From Antennarius striatus (lineage: Eukaryota; Chordata; Actinopteri; Lophiiformes; Antennariidae): a DNA stretch of 64,000 bases. A program made the translations under genes and the position numbers. Shown one piece after another: positions 52,501 to 64,000 of the stretch. Location: positions 18,972,501 to 19,036,500 of the forward strand of contig NC_090793.1 in NCBI RefSeq assembly GCF_040054535.1, written 5' to 3'. A model generated the notes under the pieces. That model saw only the letters and a list, made by a program, of their open reading frames with translations, did not search any database and was not told where the DNA came from. Position 1 is the stretch's first letter. Each line of letters starts with the position of its first letter.

Positions 52501-55500
52501 GTTTTTGGTGGAAATCAATTCAGTAATTTTTACATACAGTAATCCCTCGCTTGTTCGCACTCATTACATTGCTGATTTTAAAGGTAGTCACGTGATCCCG
52601 TACGCACAAGCTATTGGCTGACAGCATCCGTGTGGGTGCTGCGTTCCCGAGACTCGCAAAACCCAGCGCACGTCCTTGTATTAAAGAAACACCTTTCTTT
52701 TAATACAAAAGTGCTTTAAACAGTCTGTCAGAGTGTTTTAAAGGTAATACGGATACAAGGTGGTTTAATATCAGTATGGGAAGGGTTCATGAACGTTTAC
52801 ATTACTGTAAATATAAAATTATTTCGTTCATAATCCAACCAATCAACCAAACCAACAACCAATCAATCAACCATTCAGTTAGTCCACCAATCAACTACTC
52901 AGACAATCAACCAAATCAACCACTGGAGGAACCAGAACCTGTTTGACAGATAATTTGACACAAATCAGTAAAAGAAAGAATATCTGCTCTTTTAAAAACG
53001 AGAACAAAGCCTCTTGTCTCAGAGAACCATAAAGAAGGTTCAGTCACAGGTCTGAGTTCTACGTAGCTCCTTGTTGAAGGGTTGAAGAACCCTACTGGGA
53101 GGAAGAGCGAGAGAACAACCAGAGGAAGGGTAAAAGCAGAGCAGGAATGTTTATGGTTGTTCAGATGAAATACAGCAGAGAAATGACACCACTGGCTGGA
53201 TGCTGGAATAGGGAGCCTATTGTTCAGTGTTATCTGGACCTTGTTTGTTCTCTACGGACTCTGAGTGACATGAGGGCTTTGAGTGAATTCTCATGCCTTG
53301 TTTGCTTTAAACAGAACCACGTGTGTTTGGAAGTTGTGACATGACTAACACTTCAATAGCAGAAAAACCCTGAGGGGCTAAACTTCGAAATCATTTCACA
53401 ATCTCCTAGCAGATAGGCATTTTTCTTTAAGCTTTTTTTCACATTAATTGATGTCTGTAAATTAAAAAGAAATTGGTTTAAGTTGTAAAAATGTCCTGTT
53501 TTTTTTTATTCATATGTCTTTTAGGATTCGTGATGTACATTTAAAGCTGCTTCTTAGTTGCTAAATTGCTTTGGAAAGTCCTCAGGGATGGTCTGTTGAC
53601 ACAGAATATTAAAGAAAATTGTCTTCCCTTAACTTTGTTAGAATGTTTTAGGATAAAATTGCCTAACAAGATTTCTAGATTTTAAATCATTGAGCAGATA
53701 GATTTGAGGGATAAAACAAGAACCAGACACTTGGTTTCACAGAAAAATGAAAAGCAGAAAACTGCCTGTGGAAAACTGTGTTTTCAATTGATCTACTGTA
53801 TGTAATAAAAAGTGAAGTGAATCCCAAAGTTCAGCTTTGTGGGAATTATATTGCCCAACTGCGTAATACGATTGGATATGACCAAGCTGCAGCTTTAACA
53901 CAATTATTCTCATCTCCACATGCAGACAGGCAACCGCGTAACCAACGTGAAAACATCACAGCAAATGTAGCGTACCGTATTTTTATCACGATTTATCCAT
54001 AAGAACGTCTGTCTTTTGTTTTGTTTTTCTGACAGGTTCAAGGGCACCCAATGCTGGAATCTGACATTTTGAGCGATTGTCTGGCAAGGCAGCATCTCCA
54101 CAGCTCCGCTTGTTCACACCGTGGAAACGGACCGCCCTCGCCGGGCTTAGATGACTTCACAGGTACGCACAGATGAGACGGATAAAGAACCTCTCTGGAA
54201 ACGAAAGAAAGACCAGAAACAGATAATCGCTGGAGCACCTGGGCTATTCAGCAGTCTCTTTCATTCTCTCCCATGGCCTCATTTGCTCCTTTTCCTCTCC
54301 CTCCTCCCCCCATTGATTCATTGATAGCTCATCATGTCAGTGTTTACCTTGTCCGGTTACTGGGCATTGACTGCTGGTTGGCTCTTTCCTCATTCGTCCC
54401 TCAACTCCTCCAAAATGGCTTTCCAGCCAATCTCATTTTCGTTCCCTTTCAATGGCTGAACTGGGACCAAGAAGCTGTCATGTACGCTGAGGCTGAGCTG
54501 GCAACAGCGTGGGGAGAGTGTCCAGGATGGATGTCTATGTCTATTACTTCAATCTACTAGCAGCTATAGCCGCAAGACTTTGAGGGGGAAGCCTCAAACG
54601 GCACACTACCAGCTATGTTTATTCACAGCGCAACAAGCATGTCAGTGTTTCTTTTAGCAGACGTCCCAGGAGAACCTTCTACCTATCAGAGATAACCAAA
54701 TGTTTAAGTCGAAATGCAACTTTTTGACTCTCACGTATGCAGAGAATTGCTAAAATCGTTGGGTACTGCCATATAATCCAGTGTTGAAAACCTTGCTGAG
54801 TTTCAGTTTCAACTGAACATCACCAAAAACTATTTGTAGCATTTAACACCGTCGATGAAGGCTTGAAATGTGTCTGAAAAGTTCCTTCACAGTGAAAAGA
54901 AACTGTAGGGGATCGGTAAATAGATTAGATTCTTTAATTTGCAGACGCATTTAAAGATTTATCTTTTGAGATTAAAGAGGCTAAATGTATTATTCAAAAA
55001 ATAATGAAGGATCATTTGAGAATGAAATAATATAAACAATATGAACAACACGGTGATGCACATGATGGACACTCAGGATGTACATGTGTGTCTTTCAGGT
55101 ATGTACTCAAACGGCAGCAGGGTCCAAAACATGGGGCATTCAGAGTTCGTCCCTCCGCCAGCAGACACCTGCTCCAGGTATCAAGACTTAGAGGGAATGT
55201 TTGACAGCAGCAGCTCCTTATCGTCACAGACGAGCCCGGGGGGGCTGACAGACGGGTGAGTGTTCCTCAAGTCCAGTACTCCCACTTCATTCATTCATTC
55301 GTCCGTTATCTTCTGCTTCTTCAGCTGTTTGGGTCACGTGGGTTGCTGGAGCCTATCCCAGCAGACTATAGCAGGAGGAAGGGTACACCCTGGATGTGTC
55401 GCCAATGCATTGTGGGTACTCACATATTACTGACAGGAAGTTCATGAACACATGAACTTTTCGCCCACAGTTTTTGTAAAAGTCGATCTGAAAGACACAT

Positions 55501-58500
55501 TATCTGTTCATCTGGGCAGATTCTATCTCCTGGTTCCATCCCAGATGTTTATCTCTGATATTAATTTAATACAAATCTGTGCACAATTTAACAGTGACAT
55601 CTCAGTTTGAAGGACTAGATTAAAAAAAAAGCACGAACAACTTGTCTTTATCTGGAGAAAAAGGGACCAACTTTGCCTTGTTGTGTTGATCCGCGCCAAC
55701 ATTTAATTGTTGCTAACTGTCACGCGTCCAACCCACCCACCAGCTTCTCCAAAAACTTGCCAAATGCTTATTGTGTAATCCAGCTTAGAGGAAAAACAGA
55801 CAAGCCGATCACTCACCCCCCTTTGGCGGAGGTAAGGACTGTAAACACACGGCCGTCTTCATCAGCTCTGCAGTTACACACATTCAGCTTTTACCACTGG
55901 TTATGAGATGTTTAGTCAACCACGGGCTCCTCATTAGTATTTCTGATGTCTTGTTTGTTTTTCCCAGCTTGACCTCTCTGTCCTTTGACTGTTATTGCTT
56001 CCTTGTGAAGTCACAATTAAGAAATACTACTTTAAATACAGCTGTTTACCTCTGTTTTTACTCCACTTCTTGGAAAACATGGTTTTTACTCATCCATGTA
56101 CCCAGAGGCAAATTTAAATATTTGGTTCATCCAAATCAAGAACAACATGTTTTTCCACTTAACCCTGGTGGCGTCTGGCGAGGCGGTGTTATCTACAGGG
56201 ACCACCGCTACCATTCCAACACAATGGAGCAAAATAGCTTTTCATTTGCATCTGGCAGCTTTCCTGCAGAGCTATTTTATACTAAAGATAAAAATAGTGA
56301 AAGTTGACCACATTTTTTTTTGCTTCTTCAGCATCAGTTCAGGAAAATCAGTCCCTTAAGATGTTCATTTTCAGATATTTAACTAAAAATCTCTTGTCTG
56401 TGTGTCAAATTTTTCTATTCTCTGTGCAAGATTTCCCTCAGAGATTGTGTTTCAACCGAAATATGCACGGGCACACGCTGAAAAATTTCACAGTCACTTT
56501 GCTTCCCCTCTCATAAAGCGCACATCATAGCTGAAAAGAACATAAACAGGGAGAGAGATGTGAATTCACGCATTCTTGAATAAATCAGAGTCGTTATGAC
56601 CAGAGAAGGAGTTTTGACGTTGTGGTTGGATGTTTTAGTCTGCAGATTTTATGTGTGTAAACGGAGACAAATTTTGTCTCGTCCAGAAACTACAGAGATA
56701 AAGCTGACAGTCTGCAGAGCAATAGTGTCTAGTCTCAACTCTTCCACTGGCACCGCAGTGACAACGGCCTGCCAAATAGAAGAGGATTAATAAGGCCTAA
56801 AATAACATGTCAGTGGTTTAATAAATGATACCAAATCTGCACATATAACGCACATCGTTTCATGAAATTGTCTATTATTGTTGTCAAATGGGCTTGAAGT
56901 CCTGGCAGATGTTGTAAGAGTTGAGTCAAGATGATATAAGTTTGTGCTTGCGGTGCTGTGGAAGTCACTGGAACTCATTGCACTCATTGTGCTTTCGATG
57001 AGCTGGTGTCTCATCTGGGGGTGTACCCCACCTCTCACCTATAGCCAGCTGGAATAGGCTTCAGCAGACCCGTGTCCTCTAAAGCGGAGAAGCAGCTGTA
57101 GACGAGGAGATAAAAGCAGAAAAAAGGTGATGTTCAGACTGTTTCGTGTCCTGAAAAACTTCAAGCATGTTTTCAACCATGAACTGTCAGTTTTTATCCA
57201 GTCCAGCATAACATGACAATAAATATGTCTTATTAATTCTCCAGAAGCTTGGGGGGTTTCAGAAAAGCTCTGATCAGAACTATTTCATATCTGTGTGAGG
57301 GGAAGAGGAATAGCAGGAGGTTCTTCTGGAGGCAGTGGGGGAATGGAGTCAATAACAATGTGGATCCTCTGGTGCTGTTTGCTCCACACTATAAGAACCC
57401 CTGGCAATGGTGGTGGCCCTCATCACTACCCCTCAGAAGACACACATGTGATCTATTTCCCACAAAATAGTCACATAAACTTTATTCAAAACATTCAACA
57501 AGAACAAAACTAAACTAAACAACAAAAATAAATAAATAAAGTAACCAACTAGACCGGGTCCAGGGTGGTCCCCATTTCAGTCGTAGGGAACCGGGCCTCC
57601 AGCATCCTCTGTCCCTTGTTTGCTCTGATACAAGCAAGTTTGACTGAAAGCTTTGAAAACACTGGAAAAATCTTCTTTTTTTTTCAAACATCCAGCACAA
57701 ACTATTTGAATCCTTTTGCATCATCATGTCACCTTCAATATATTCATATAGTTAAAAATGTTCAGTCAGTTCAGATTTTTCAGTAAAAATGATCATGTTG
57801 AAGTCAATGCTGGATTTAGATTACACATCAGTATTGTTACCAGTTTTTTTTTAATCATCATTATTTTGGTTGTGAGATCTTAATGGTTTAATTTAACTGT
57901 CTTTTTTATTGTTGTTAAAGGTGTGTGTGCAGACTTCAAGCAGGCCCTGAAAAGATCCAACAGTTGGATTATAGTAAAATGTCCCAATGAATAACTTTAA
58001 AAATACACAATTCAATCATAAGTAGTGGAAACACCCAACTTCCTCCAGCTTCATTCAGACACACAACTTCTGTCAGTTACAGCATGATAACATCTGGATT
58101 CTCAACTTGATAGAATTCTGTTTTGGTATAAAAACAACTGATTTAAATTCACAAAGCGAATCCTTTTTTTTTTTTAAATCTGGAGGGCTGTCAGTAGAAT
58201 ATCTACAACCCTTCCAACGAGTCACTGCTCCAACTTTGGCACACAAACGTTTCCATTAAAGTCTATGAAATTTAAGGAGTTTAACTGAAAGAACAAAACG
58301 TTTGCCCAACCCTCAATCAAAAAAAGACACGTTTCATAAAAAACCTGCCAGGTTTTATGATTATAATGATTGATAGCAGTGTTGAAACACAGAAATACGT
58401 TTGCATTGTTTTCCATTTCCATGATTGACAGGTTTCATACAACCATCTCTGTATTTTAGTGGAGTATAGTCTTGTCACGCACACAGTTTAAAGTGTTTAA

Positions 58501-61500
58501 GGAAATAAAAACCTGATTCTAGATCTGTTCTTTATTCACATGTGCACCAATTATTTTTTTTTGAGATACCCATCCTTCCACCAAGTTTGATATAGATGTG
58601 TAGCGTATTTTTTATGTGATCTTGTTGAAGATGATGAACCAACCCGCAACTAAATAAGTACACAACCGTCAGACCAGGTTTCATCAATATTCACCTGTTG
58701 GTTGATCTTTGGATTGGTCTATTTAACTGATGATCGTTGGTTCGATCCCCGGCCCTGAGGCCCACATGTTGGAAGTATCCTAGGGCGAGATACTGAACAC
58801 CAGATTGCTCCGATTGGCTGTTCCGCTGGTGTGTGAATGGATTCGTCCCGCTCCTAAAGAGTAGGTGGTCCCTGGAGAAACCAGGATCAGAACCAACGAC
58901 AGCTTCTCATTTGATCCCTCAATGCACTGAGTAACACTCCCTACGAGTTGTGCAGCCAAAGCCTGCACGCTGCTAGTTAGCTCAACCATTAGCATCACTT
59001 CAGTGCTATAGAATCCCACAGCAGGCTGCTAAATTAGCGATATGATAAACATTTGAAAGCAAATTAACTCTGAATTCTGAGAAGACTTTTAGCTGCTTAA
59101 CATTCGAGTCTCACTAATGCTAATACGAGATACGATACACAAGATCACTACCCAGAATTCCAGGCAAACAGAAACACTATTACACTGTACAATCTGAATA
59201 ATCAGACACTAAAGAAGTTTACTTTACAGAAACTTTGAGAAGCATTGGACCCAAAGAACTTGTTTAATGTCTGGCATGCCAACACATTTTGTATTTACTG
59301 TATCTTGATTATGAAATAGGTCTGCTGTAGTTTTTATAACTATTTGTTTGGAAGTGCTTGGATCATATTAAATATCCTTTTGTCGTACACATCTTCATTA
59401 TGATCCCATGCAAATATTTCCTCTGTAAAATCTGATGAAAGATCAGATTGGCGTCTGCATCCTGGTACCTTTGTTAACCTCTTCATCCACTAATCTGATC
59501 CCGTCAGCGTGTGCTGCTATTAAGAAGCAGCCATGGATGAAATCGGGGTTTCAAACATGATAATGGACACATAAATACAGTATGAGAGCTCCAAAGCTAC
59601 AAGCAGGATTCTTCTCATTCCATATATAAGGAGGGCAGCTGGCAGTAGTTAGACTGAGAAATGGAAAAAATGAGACTTTTAGCTTTAACGGATGATCAGA
59701 GAAGTCGTGCTGACAGCTGATCTGTCCGGAGGGGGGGGGGGGTGCTCTTTTAGGGTCGTGCATCTCGTACATTTAGGCACACTCAGCGACAGATCGGCGT
59801 AGCGGGGCCACGCTCACACGTCTACGGTATGTTGTTGCAGCGTCACACGAGTGTAAGTCACGGAGCAGTGTTTATAGTTAAGGTCAGCGCTGATGGTTTA
59901 GGGGCCGCCGAGGGGAATTCACAAACGTGTGGAATTCTTGGGGCTTGCAGTCATCGCAGCACATTCACTTCAGCAGTCAGACTATATCAAAGCCCCCTTT
60001 CTTTACTTTATCTTACACAAAGCCTGGTCTTTATTATCTTGAAAAGCAACAGCCATCTGTAACTTATATCAGTTCAGGAGTCAAAAGTCCTCGTGATTAA
60101 TTTTGGCTTTTATTGTGTTTCTCCACTGAAAGCAGAGACCTGTATATTTAATGTAATAGCATCTGACATGGGAAATAGGTCATAAAGAGACCTGGGGATG
60201 ATAAACGATAAGTCGAGAAAAAAAAAAATCTATTCCATTTCCTTTTTATTGCTGGTCAGATACAAATATAGACGGCAGCGGGTCCAGCAGCCATCAGTAT
60301 CTCTGACAAGGCCTGACTTGTTTATGCAGCCCACGAAAAGCTTTCCAGCACAAACCAGGGCCCTTCGGCTCTCGGGGGACCAATACGCTACAGTACATCA
60401 TCCTGGAGGGTTCTCAGGCCACATGAAATGCTGAGAGCGAGTGCTCCGTGAAAGGAGGAGGGGACTGGATTCAAATACCATATTGGGGGTGGCGGTGGGG
60501 GGTGGTTTCAGCTGGATATCTCCTCGGAGAGATATTTGGCTGCCTTCCTTTTCTTCTTTTCGAGTTTGGCTCCTCTGACTCATTCGTTTCCATGTTGAGT
60601 CAGAGTGTTTGTGTCAGCACATTCTTGCAGCGGAGCAATGGATACAGCTTCAGACAAAAGCAGCATATAACAGCCCATACACCAACACCCCCCCCCCTGG
60701 GTCCATTTAAATAAACTGTCCCGTTTGTCCACCAGTATTTACATGTTTGTGTCTGACAACACAGCTGCCGCCACACTGGGAGCTATTCCTCCACTTTTGT
60801 CAGTATTATAAGGTAGATAATGGATAGTTGCTAAAAGAAAAAGTCCAGATTAATCCTTGGTTACTCATACTGTCACATTTCAATTTGAATTTGTTTGATT
60901 AATCTTAAATTTGTATGATCGTCTGCTGTCATAGCTGTCATATTACTTAGAATTTACTTGTGAGTCTGACATAATTTTGCCATAAGTGTTCTTGGCTCTG
61001 GGATGCAGCGCAGACATCTGTGGTGAAGTTAATAAGGCTTAAGAAATGCTGAAGTCATTTCTATGTGACAGAAAACCTTAAACTGTTCAGCAGGAGTGAC
61101 GTCCGAGCCAACTGGAAGAAAGTTAGAAACAGACGAGGCTTTATTATTAAAGCAGCAGCCGTCAGGAGATGGAATACTGTAATTAGTTGAGCTAGTTAGC
61201 TTAGCATGCTAACAGTTGCAGTTTATGCTACAGCGGATGTACACACAGTTGTAGAAAAAAAATTTTCTTCACGTCAATCTTTTCTTTTAATGTTTAAAAC
61301 GACTGAGTTTAATTTTTTTTTTTTTTTTAATTGCAATGAACTCTGGCGTCTCATTCGGGGTGTATCCCACCTCCCGCTCTAGGCCAGCTGGGAACCCAGC
61401 TACAGTGGCCAAAAAACAAGACAATCAGGATCCTCTCATCTACAGGAGATGAATGAATGAACAAAAGATGTATTTTTTAATTTCTCTTGGGGCTTTTCGG

Positions 61501-62251
61501 GGTCGTCCGTGAGTGGATTTGCCCACTGGGGCATTGATAATTACCCTATCTGCTGTCGCGTTGCCAACAGGAACAGATCGTTGTTCATTCCAGTGAGCTC
61601 ATCCTCAGACACAGCCGAGGTGCAGCTGCAGGATTTCCACAGAACCTACAGCCAACAAGTTTTCTCACAGCAGCAAGGTAGAGGCAGTTCCAGCCGTCGG
61701 CCTGATCGGTTCAGCCTGACGTAAGCTGTTCTGGTTCTGATCACTTCTTCTGTGGTTCTCTAAGGGTGTGCGTATCGGGAAGCGAAGGGTCAGCCGGTCA
61801 GCTATGGAGGCTTTGAAGCAGCCGGTTATTTCACCAACCCGACATCCTCTCACTCTGCAGGTGAGGAAGAGCAAACAGGAACCAGTCAACGTGATATTGA
61901 TGCTGAAAACAGACCTTTTAATATTTGGGTTTAGGACCTTTCACACTCACGTCACCTCCTGACATCTATGATGTCACTGAGTGATGATAATACATAAGCA
62001 CTTATTTAATGGCTTGTTAGCTGATTTTAATTGTTTGTGATTCAGACCCGCATTCGTCCACATGAAAGACGTGATAAAACAACACAAGATTCTCCTGTTT
62101 GATTTTTTTGCTCTCAGGGTTTGACTTGTTGCAGGACCTGCAGGGCCAGGCGGGAGGGGGTTACCCCTGTTCAGATGACAGCTTCCTGTTCCAGACGGGG
62201 GGTGTGGACCGCTGCCTCAACCAGATCTACTCCATATACCTGGACTCATGA
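43558..62251 (+). CDS. glis1: GLIS family Kruppel-like zinc-finger transcription factor (GLIS1-like)
   Basis: Eight coding exons: 43558-44427, 46348-46509, 52221-52334, 54036-54162, 55099-55255, 61571-61677, 61765-61860 and 62118-62251. They total 1767 nt and encode 588 residues. Five C2H2 fingers start at Cys222, Cys256, Cys289, Cys319 and Cys349, ending HVKAH at 371. The linkers HSGEKPNKC and HTGEKPY and the pattern [15 protein letters not shown] are hallmarks of GLIS proteins, which bind GLIS response elements in the nucleus. The N-terminus carries a Ser run and a KQEPADD motif as in GLIS1. The C-terminus [15 protein letters not shown] mixes GLIS3 (VDRC) and GLIS1 (SIYxD) traits. Finger 2 has VRHHKPF where relatives have RRYKPF. 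GLIS subfamily membership is certain. GLIS1 is favoured over GLIS3 by KQEPAD, AHSAK and the tail, but not proven; the a/b paralogue is undecided. Confidence 0.85.
44428..46347 (+). other. glis intron after the finger 1-2 exon
   Basis: AT-rich, with a perfect 15-bp hairpin at 45158-45193 and no supported coding exon. Confidence 0.6.
45158..45193. repeat. Perfect 15-bp hairpin
   Basis: The arms ATATTTTCTCTAAAC and GTTTAGAGAAAATAT flank a six-nucleotide loop. Confidence 0.9.
50015..50335 (+). mobile_element. Fullest copy of dispersed SINE-like family A
   Basis: A B-box-like GGCTTCAAATCCACC is followed by GTGGAGTTTTCATGTTGTC, GAGTGGGTTCCCCCCAGGTT, CTCATAGGTATGAATGTGAG, a TTGGATAGGCTCTACC block, TAAGCGGTTAAGAGAATG and a (GAAT)n tail. 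The order and the 4-bp tail point to a SINE mobilised by an RTE-type LINE, a family-level inference. Confidence 0.7.
50358..50530 (-). pseudogene. 3' end of an RTE-type LINE ORF2
   Basis: The minus-strand translation gives [19 protein letters not shown], then [20 protein letters not shown], ending at a TGA at 50395-50397. This reads as the C-terminal end of fish RTE-like LINE proteins. Only the last 45 or so codons are present, as expected of a 5'-truncated insertion, and it lies right after the SINE. Confidence 0.7.
52335..54035 (+). other. glis intron after the finger 5 exon
   Basis: It contains DNA transposon copy B at 52.5-52.8 kb and a run of AATCAACC-like short repeats at 52.83-52.92 kb; no coding exon is seen. 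Confidence 0.55.
52535..52823 (+). mobile_element. Short non-autonomous DNA transposon, copy B
   Basis: It begins ACAGTAATCCCTCGCTTG and shares ordered blocks with the reverse complement of 13787-14095. It has no coding capacity and its right terminus is blurred. Confidence 0.6.
55288..55425 (-). repeat. 3' half of dispersed SINE-like family A (antisense)
   Basis: On the plus strand it reads CATTCATTCATTCGTCCG, GCTGGAGCCTATCCCAGC, GGGTACACCCTGGATGTGTC, which is the reverse complement of the family-A 3' half including its tetranucleotide tail. Confidence 0.75.
57000..57110 (+). repeat. 3' half of dispersed SINE-like family A
   Basis: It contains GAGCTGGTGTCTCATCTGGG, GGTGTACCCCACCTCTCACC, CCAGCTGGAATAGGCTTCAG and AAAGCGGAGAAGCAG in order. 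Confidence 0.7.
58725..58870 (+). mobile_element. SINE fragment with pol III B box (family B-like)
   Basis: GTTGGTTCGATCCCCGGCCC (B box) is followed by CCCACATGTTGGAAGTATCC, GGCGAGATACTGAACACC and GCTGGTGTGTGAATGG, a block order recognised from fish tRNA-derived SINEs. Confidence 0.7.
61340..61465 (+). repeat. 3' half of dispersed SINE-like family A
   Basis: It contains CTGGCGTCTCATTCGGGGTG, TATCCCACCTCCCGCTC, GGCCAGCTGGGAACCCAGC and a short GAATGAATGA tail. It lies 106 nt upstream of a glis coding exon. Confidence 0.7.
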
Positions 62252-63108
62252 TACCCCCCTCCAAAAAAACCCCCAAAACAAAACATAAAAGGCTGAGTAA
62301 AATCACTTTGTTTTTGAAATAAGTAGAAGATGCATGTATGACGTGTGTGCAGACAAACACAACGGCAACGTTTGTATGTTCAAGGCTGGAGTTCGATTTT
62401 ATTATCCTTAACAGATGTTAAAAAAAAGAAGAAAGAAATGGAATGGAAGTTTACATGATACAAACATTTAATTAAAGGCAGAGCCTTCGAACATAAGTGA
62501 ACATAACCGACATAAATATAAATTGTGATTCAGACCAGAGCACTTGCATTTGCTGGCTGATAAAAAAGGTTATTTGAGTGAGATTTTGTCATATGCTGGT
62601 GTCCAATCTACAAAGAACAGCTGATGTCACAATGAAAAAGATAATTAAGGAGATAAAAAAAAAACACAGTTCTGCTTCATATATATTATTTTTGGTGCAT
62701 TTTTCTCTCCAGTAGTTGTTGTTTTATATGAAATACTAGATCTTTTCTTCTTTTGGACAAATATCATAGTTTATTAAGGTCAAAAAAGTTGGGAACCTTT
62801 GAGTTTATGTGATGAGACGTCCAAACGATAGAACGATTAGCAGATAATAAACATATTTGTTTGTGTTCCTGTTTTCACAAGAGTTATGTGAGATGAGTGA
62901 GATCCTTATCGTGTCTGAATACTAGAAGGGTGCTGCAAAAATGGGATTAGCAGAAAGATTGGAAACAGCCAGCCTGAATCAGTCTGACTGATAATATCTA
63001 TCGAAGAGTAACTGAAGATTGATTAGCATTGAATATCTTTTTTATGAGCACAAATCAATGTGAAACACACAAAGTGTTTTGTGTGGGACTGTTTCTTCAC
63101 CGGCTGAA

Positions 63109-63134
63109 TGGATGGATGGATGGATGGATGGATG
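63109..63134. repeat. (GGAT)n microsatellite
   Basis: Six GGAT units with one variant. Confidence 0.9.
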
Positions 63135-63513
63135 GGTGTTCAGTGGTTTAATACCCCTGGAAAGCTGCACATATGTAAGTGAGGTCCATTTATTGTGACT
63201 CCAATAAGGAGATAAGAGAATAATCTGATGCTGAAAACAATAATGTGACATTTTCACACAAAAATCAACATACAAATTATTGATTAGGATATTTCCTTCC
63301 TATAAAGTTTCAGCCCAAAACCTGTGAACTAAATGGAAATCTTTCCCAGGAATGCTGGAGGATGGAGTGTACAGTAAACAGTGGCAGTGCTGCCACCTAG
63401 TGTTTGAACAGCTGCATGTAAATATAATACACACGAGTGAATCAGTGTGGGTGACTGGAATTAATAACCTGATACCCATCACAAAAATGTGCACTAAAAT
63501 GTCTCATTTTTAC

Positions 63514-63516
<3 letters not shown>

Positions 63517-63564
<48 letters not shown>

Positions 63565-63573
63565 TGTGTGTGC
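63517..63573. repeat. (GT)n microsatellite in the glis 3' untranslated region
   Basis: A near-pure GT run ending in GTGCGCGCAC. Confidence 0.95.
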
Positions 63574-63766
63574 GCGCACAGCCTTTTCTTATCAGTGTTG
63601 GTCAGAGGGAGGCTGCATTGTTTACAACAACTTCTGTAAAACCTTTTTTTTATCATTTAAGACCAATCAGAAAATGTTTATACTCATTTTGTACCAATTC
63701 AGAGATTTCTTATTGTCATTCAACAGTGTATATAAACGGTATAAATGCACCTGTTTTTTATATCTT

Positions 63767-63772
63767 AATAAA
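63767..63772 (+). promoter_or_regulatory. Candidate polyadenylation signal of the glis gene
   Basis: AATAAA followed within 25 nt by a TG-rich stretch (GAGTGTGTTTGTCTTGTG), a strong signal plus downstream-element pair. Confidence 0.6.
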
Positions 63773-64000
63773 AAGAAACCTGTTTGAGTGTGTTTGTCTT
63801 GTGTTAGTTTTAGGACTTTAACTGACGCTCACTCTCATTATTTATTACATTATTCTAAAGAAAAATCAGTGCAATTTATGATTGTAAAGTAAAATCTCCA
63901 AAACAAAAACGTTTGTATTTACGTCATGCATGTTGGAAGAAAATCATTTGAGAAGTTATAATGCATGACTAAGTCGCGTGATTAAAAGAATCATCTCATC

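Larger units (their letters stand above)
55256..61570 (+). other. glis intron before the last three exons
   Basis: 6.3 kb with three family-A fragments and a SINE family-B-like piece. No supported coding exon was found, although this is a large gap in which an alternative exon could be missed. Confidence 0.5.
62252..63790 (+). other. 3' untranslated region of the glis gene
   Basis: From the TGA stop to a likely polyadenylation site. It contains a (GGAT)n run and a (GT)n run near the distal end. Sequence after about 63800 shows nothing recognisable. Confidence 0.5.

Noticed and set aside
54273..54560. 95-codon Pro/Phe-rich frame in a glis intron
   Set aside because: No similarity recognised, starts right after an exon donor region, and lacks splice support.
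57249..57513. Gly/Trp-rich frames of about 72 codons in a glis intron
   Set aside because: No family resemblance, no splice sites and no repeat signature that I recognise.

Overview
This is vertebrate nuclear DNA, almost certainly from a teleost fish. It is AT-rich, most coding sequence lies in short exons with GT/AG borders, CA/GT and other microsatellites are common, and the dispersed repeats (tRNA-derived SINEs, RTE- and L2/CR1-like LINE pieces, hAT elements) are of types familiar in fish. No prokaryotic signals are present. The species cannot be named from the sequence alone.

Four protein-coding genes can be assembled exon by exon. Each joined reading frame is a whole number of codons, which supports the exon borders. 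(1) 274-5782 (+): the 3' part of an apolipoprotein-L-family gene. Six small phase-0 exons lead into the membrane-active ApoL domain, followed by a charged tail of about 400 residues; the 5' end lies outside the window. (2) 12622-17155 (+): a six-exon gene for a 264-residue secreted protein with a DOMON-type domain related to ferric-chelate reductase 1, a Ser/Thr/Asn-rich stalk and a probable GPI-anchor signal. (3) 22739-26963 (-), with a 5' untranslated exon near 28.3 kb: hnrnpc, an RRM-containing nuclear pre-mRNA-binding protein. (4) 43558-62251 (+), with a probable GC-rich first exon ending at 32589: a GLIS1/GLIS3-subfamily Kruppel-like zinc-finger transcription factor of 588 residues with five C2H2 fingers.

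Between genes 2 and 3 (about 18.1-22.2 kb) lies a transposon island. It holds a broken LINE reverse transcriptase, a complete-looking 1.4-kb non-autonomous hAT element with an 8-bp target-site duplication, a retroelement RT fragment, another hAT-like piece and a run of tRNA-like SINE heads. A degenerate hAT-type transposase relic lies near 30.1 kb. Two copies of one short DNA transposon lie in opposite orientation, at 13.8-14.1 kb and 52.5-52.8 kb. About a dozen partial copies of one dispersed SINE-like family are scattered through introns and spacers.

The genes do not form a functional cluster: a membrane or innate-immune type protein, a surface DOMON protein, an RNA-binding protein and a transcription factor. 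I see no novel multi-gene system. The most noteworthy points are the unusual tail and exon architecture of the ApoL gene, the stand-alone GPI-linked DOMON protein with microsatellites crowding its exon borders, the clean hAT element, and several perfect hairpins.
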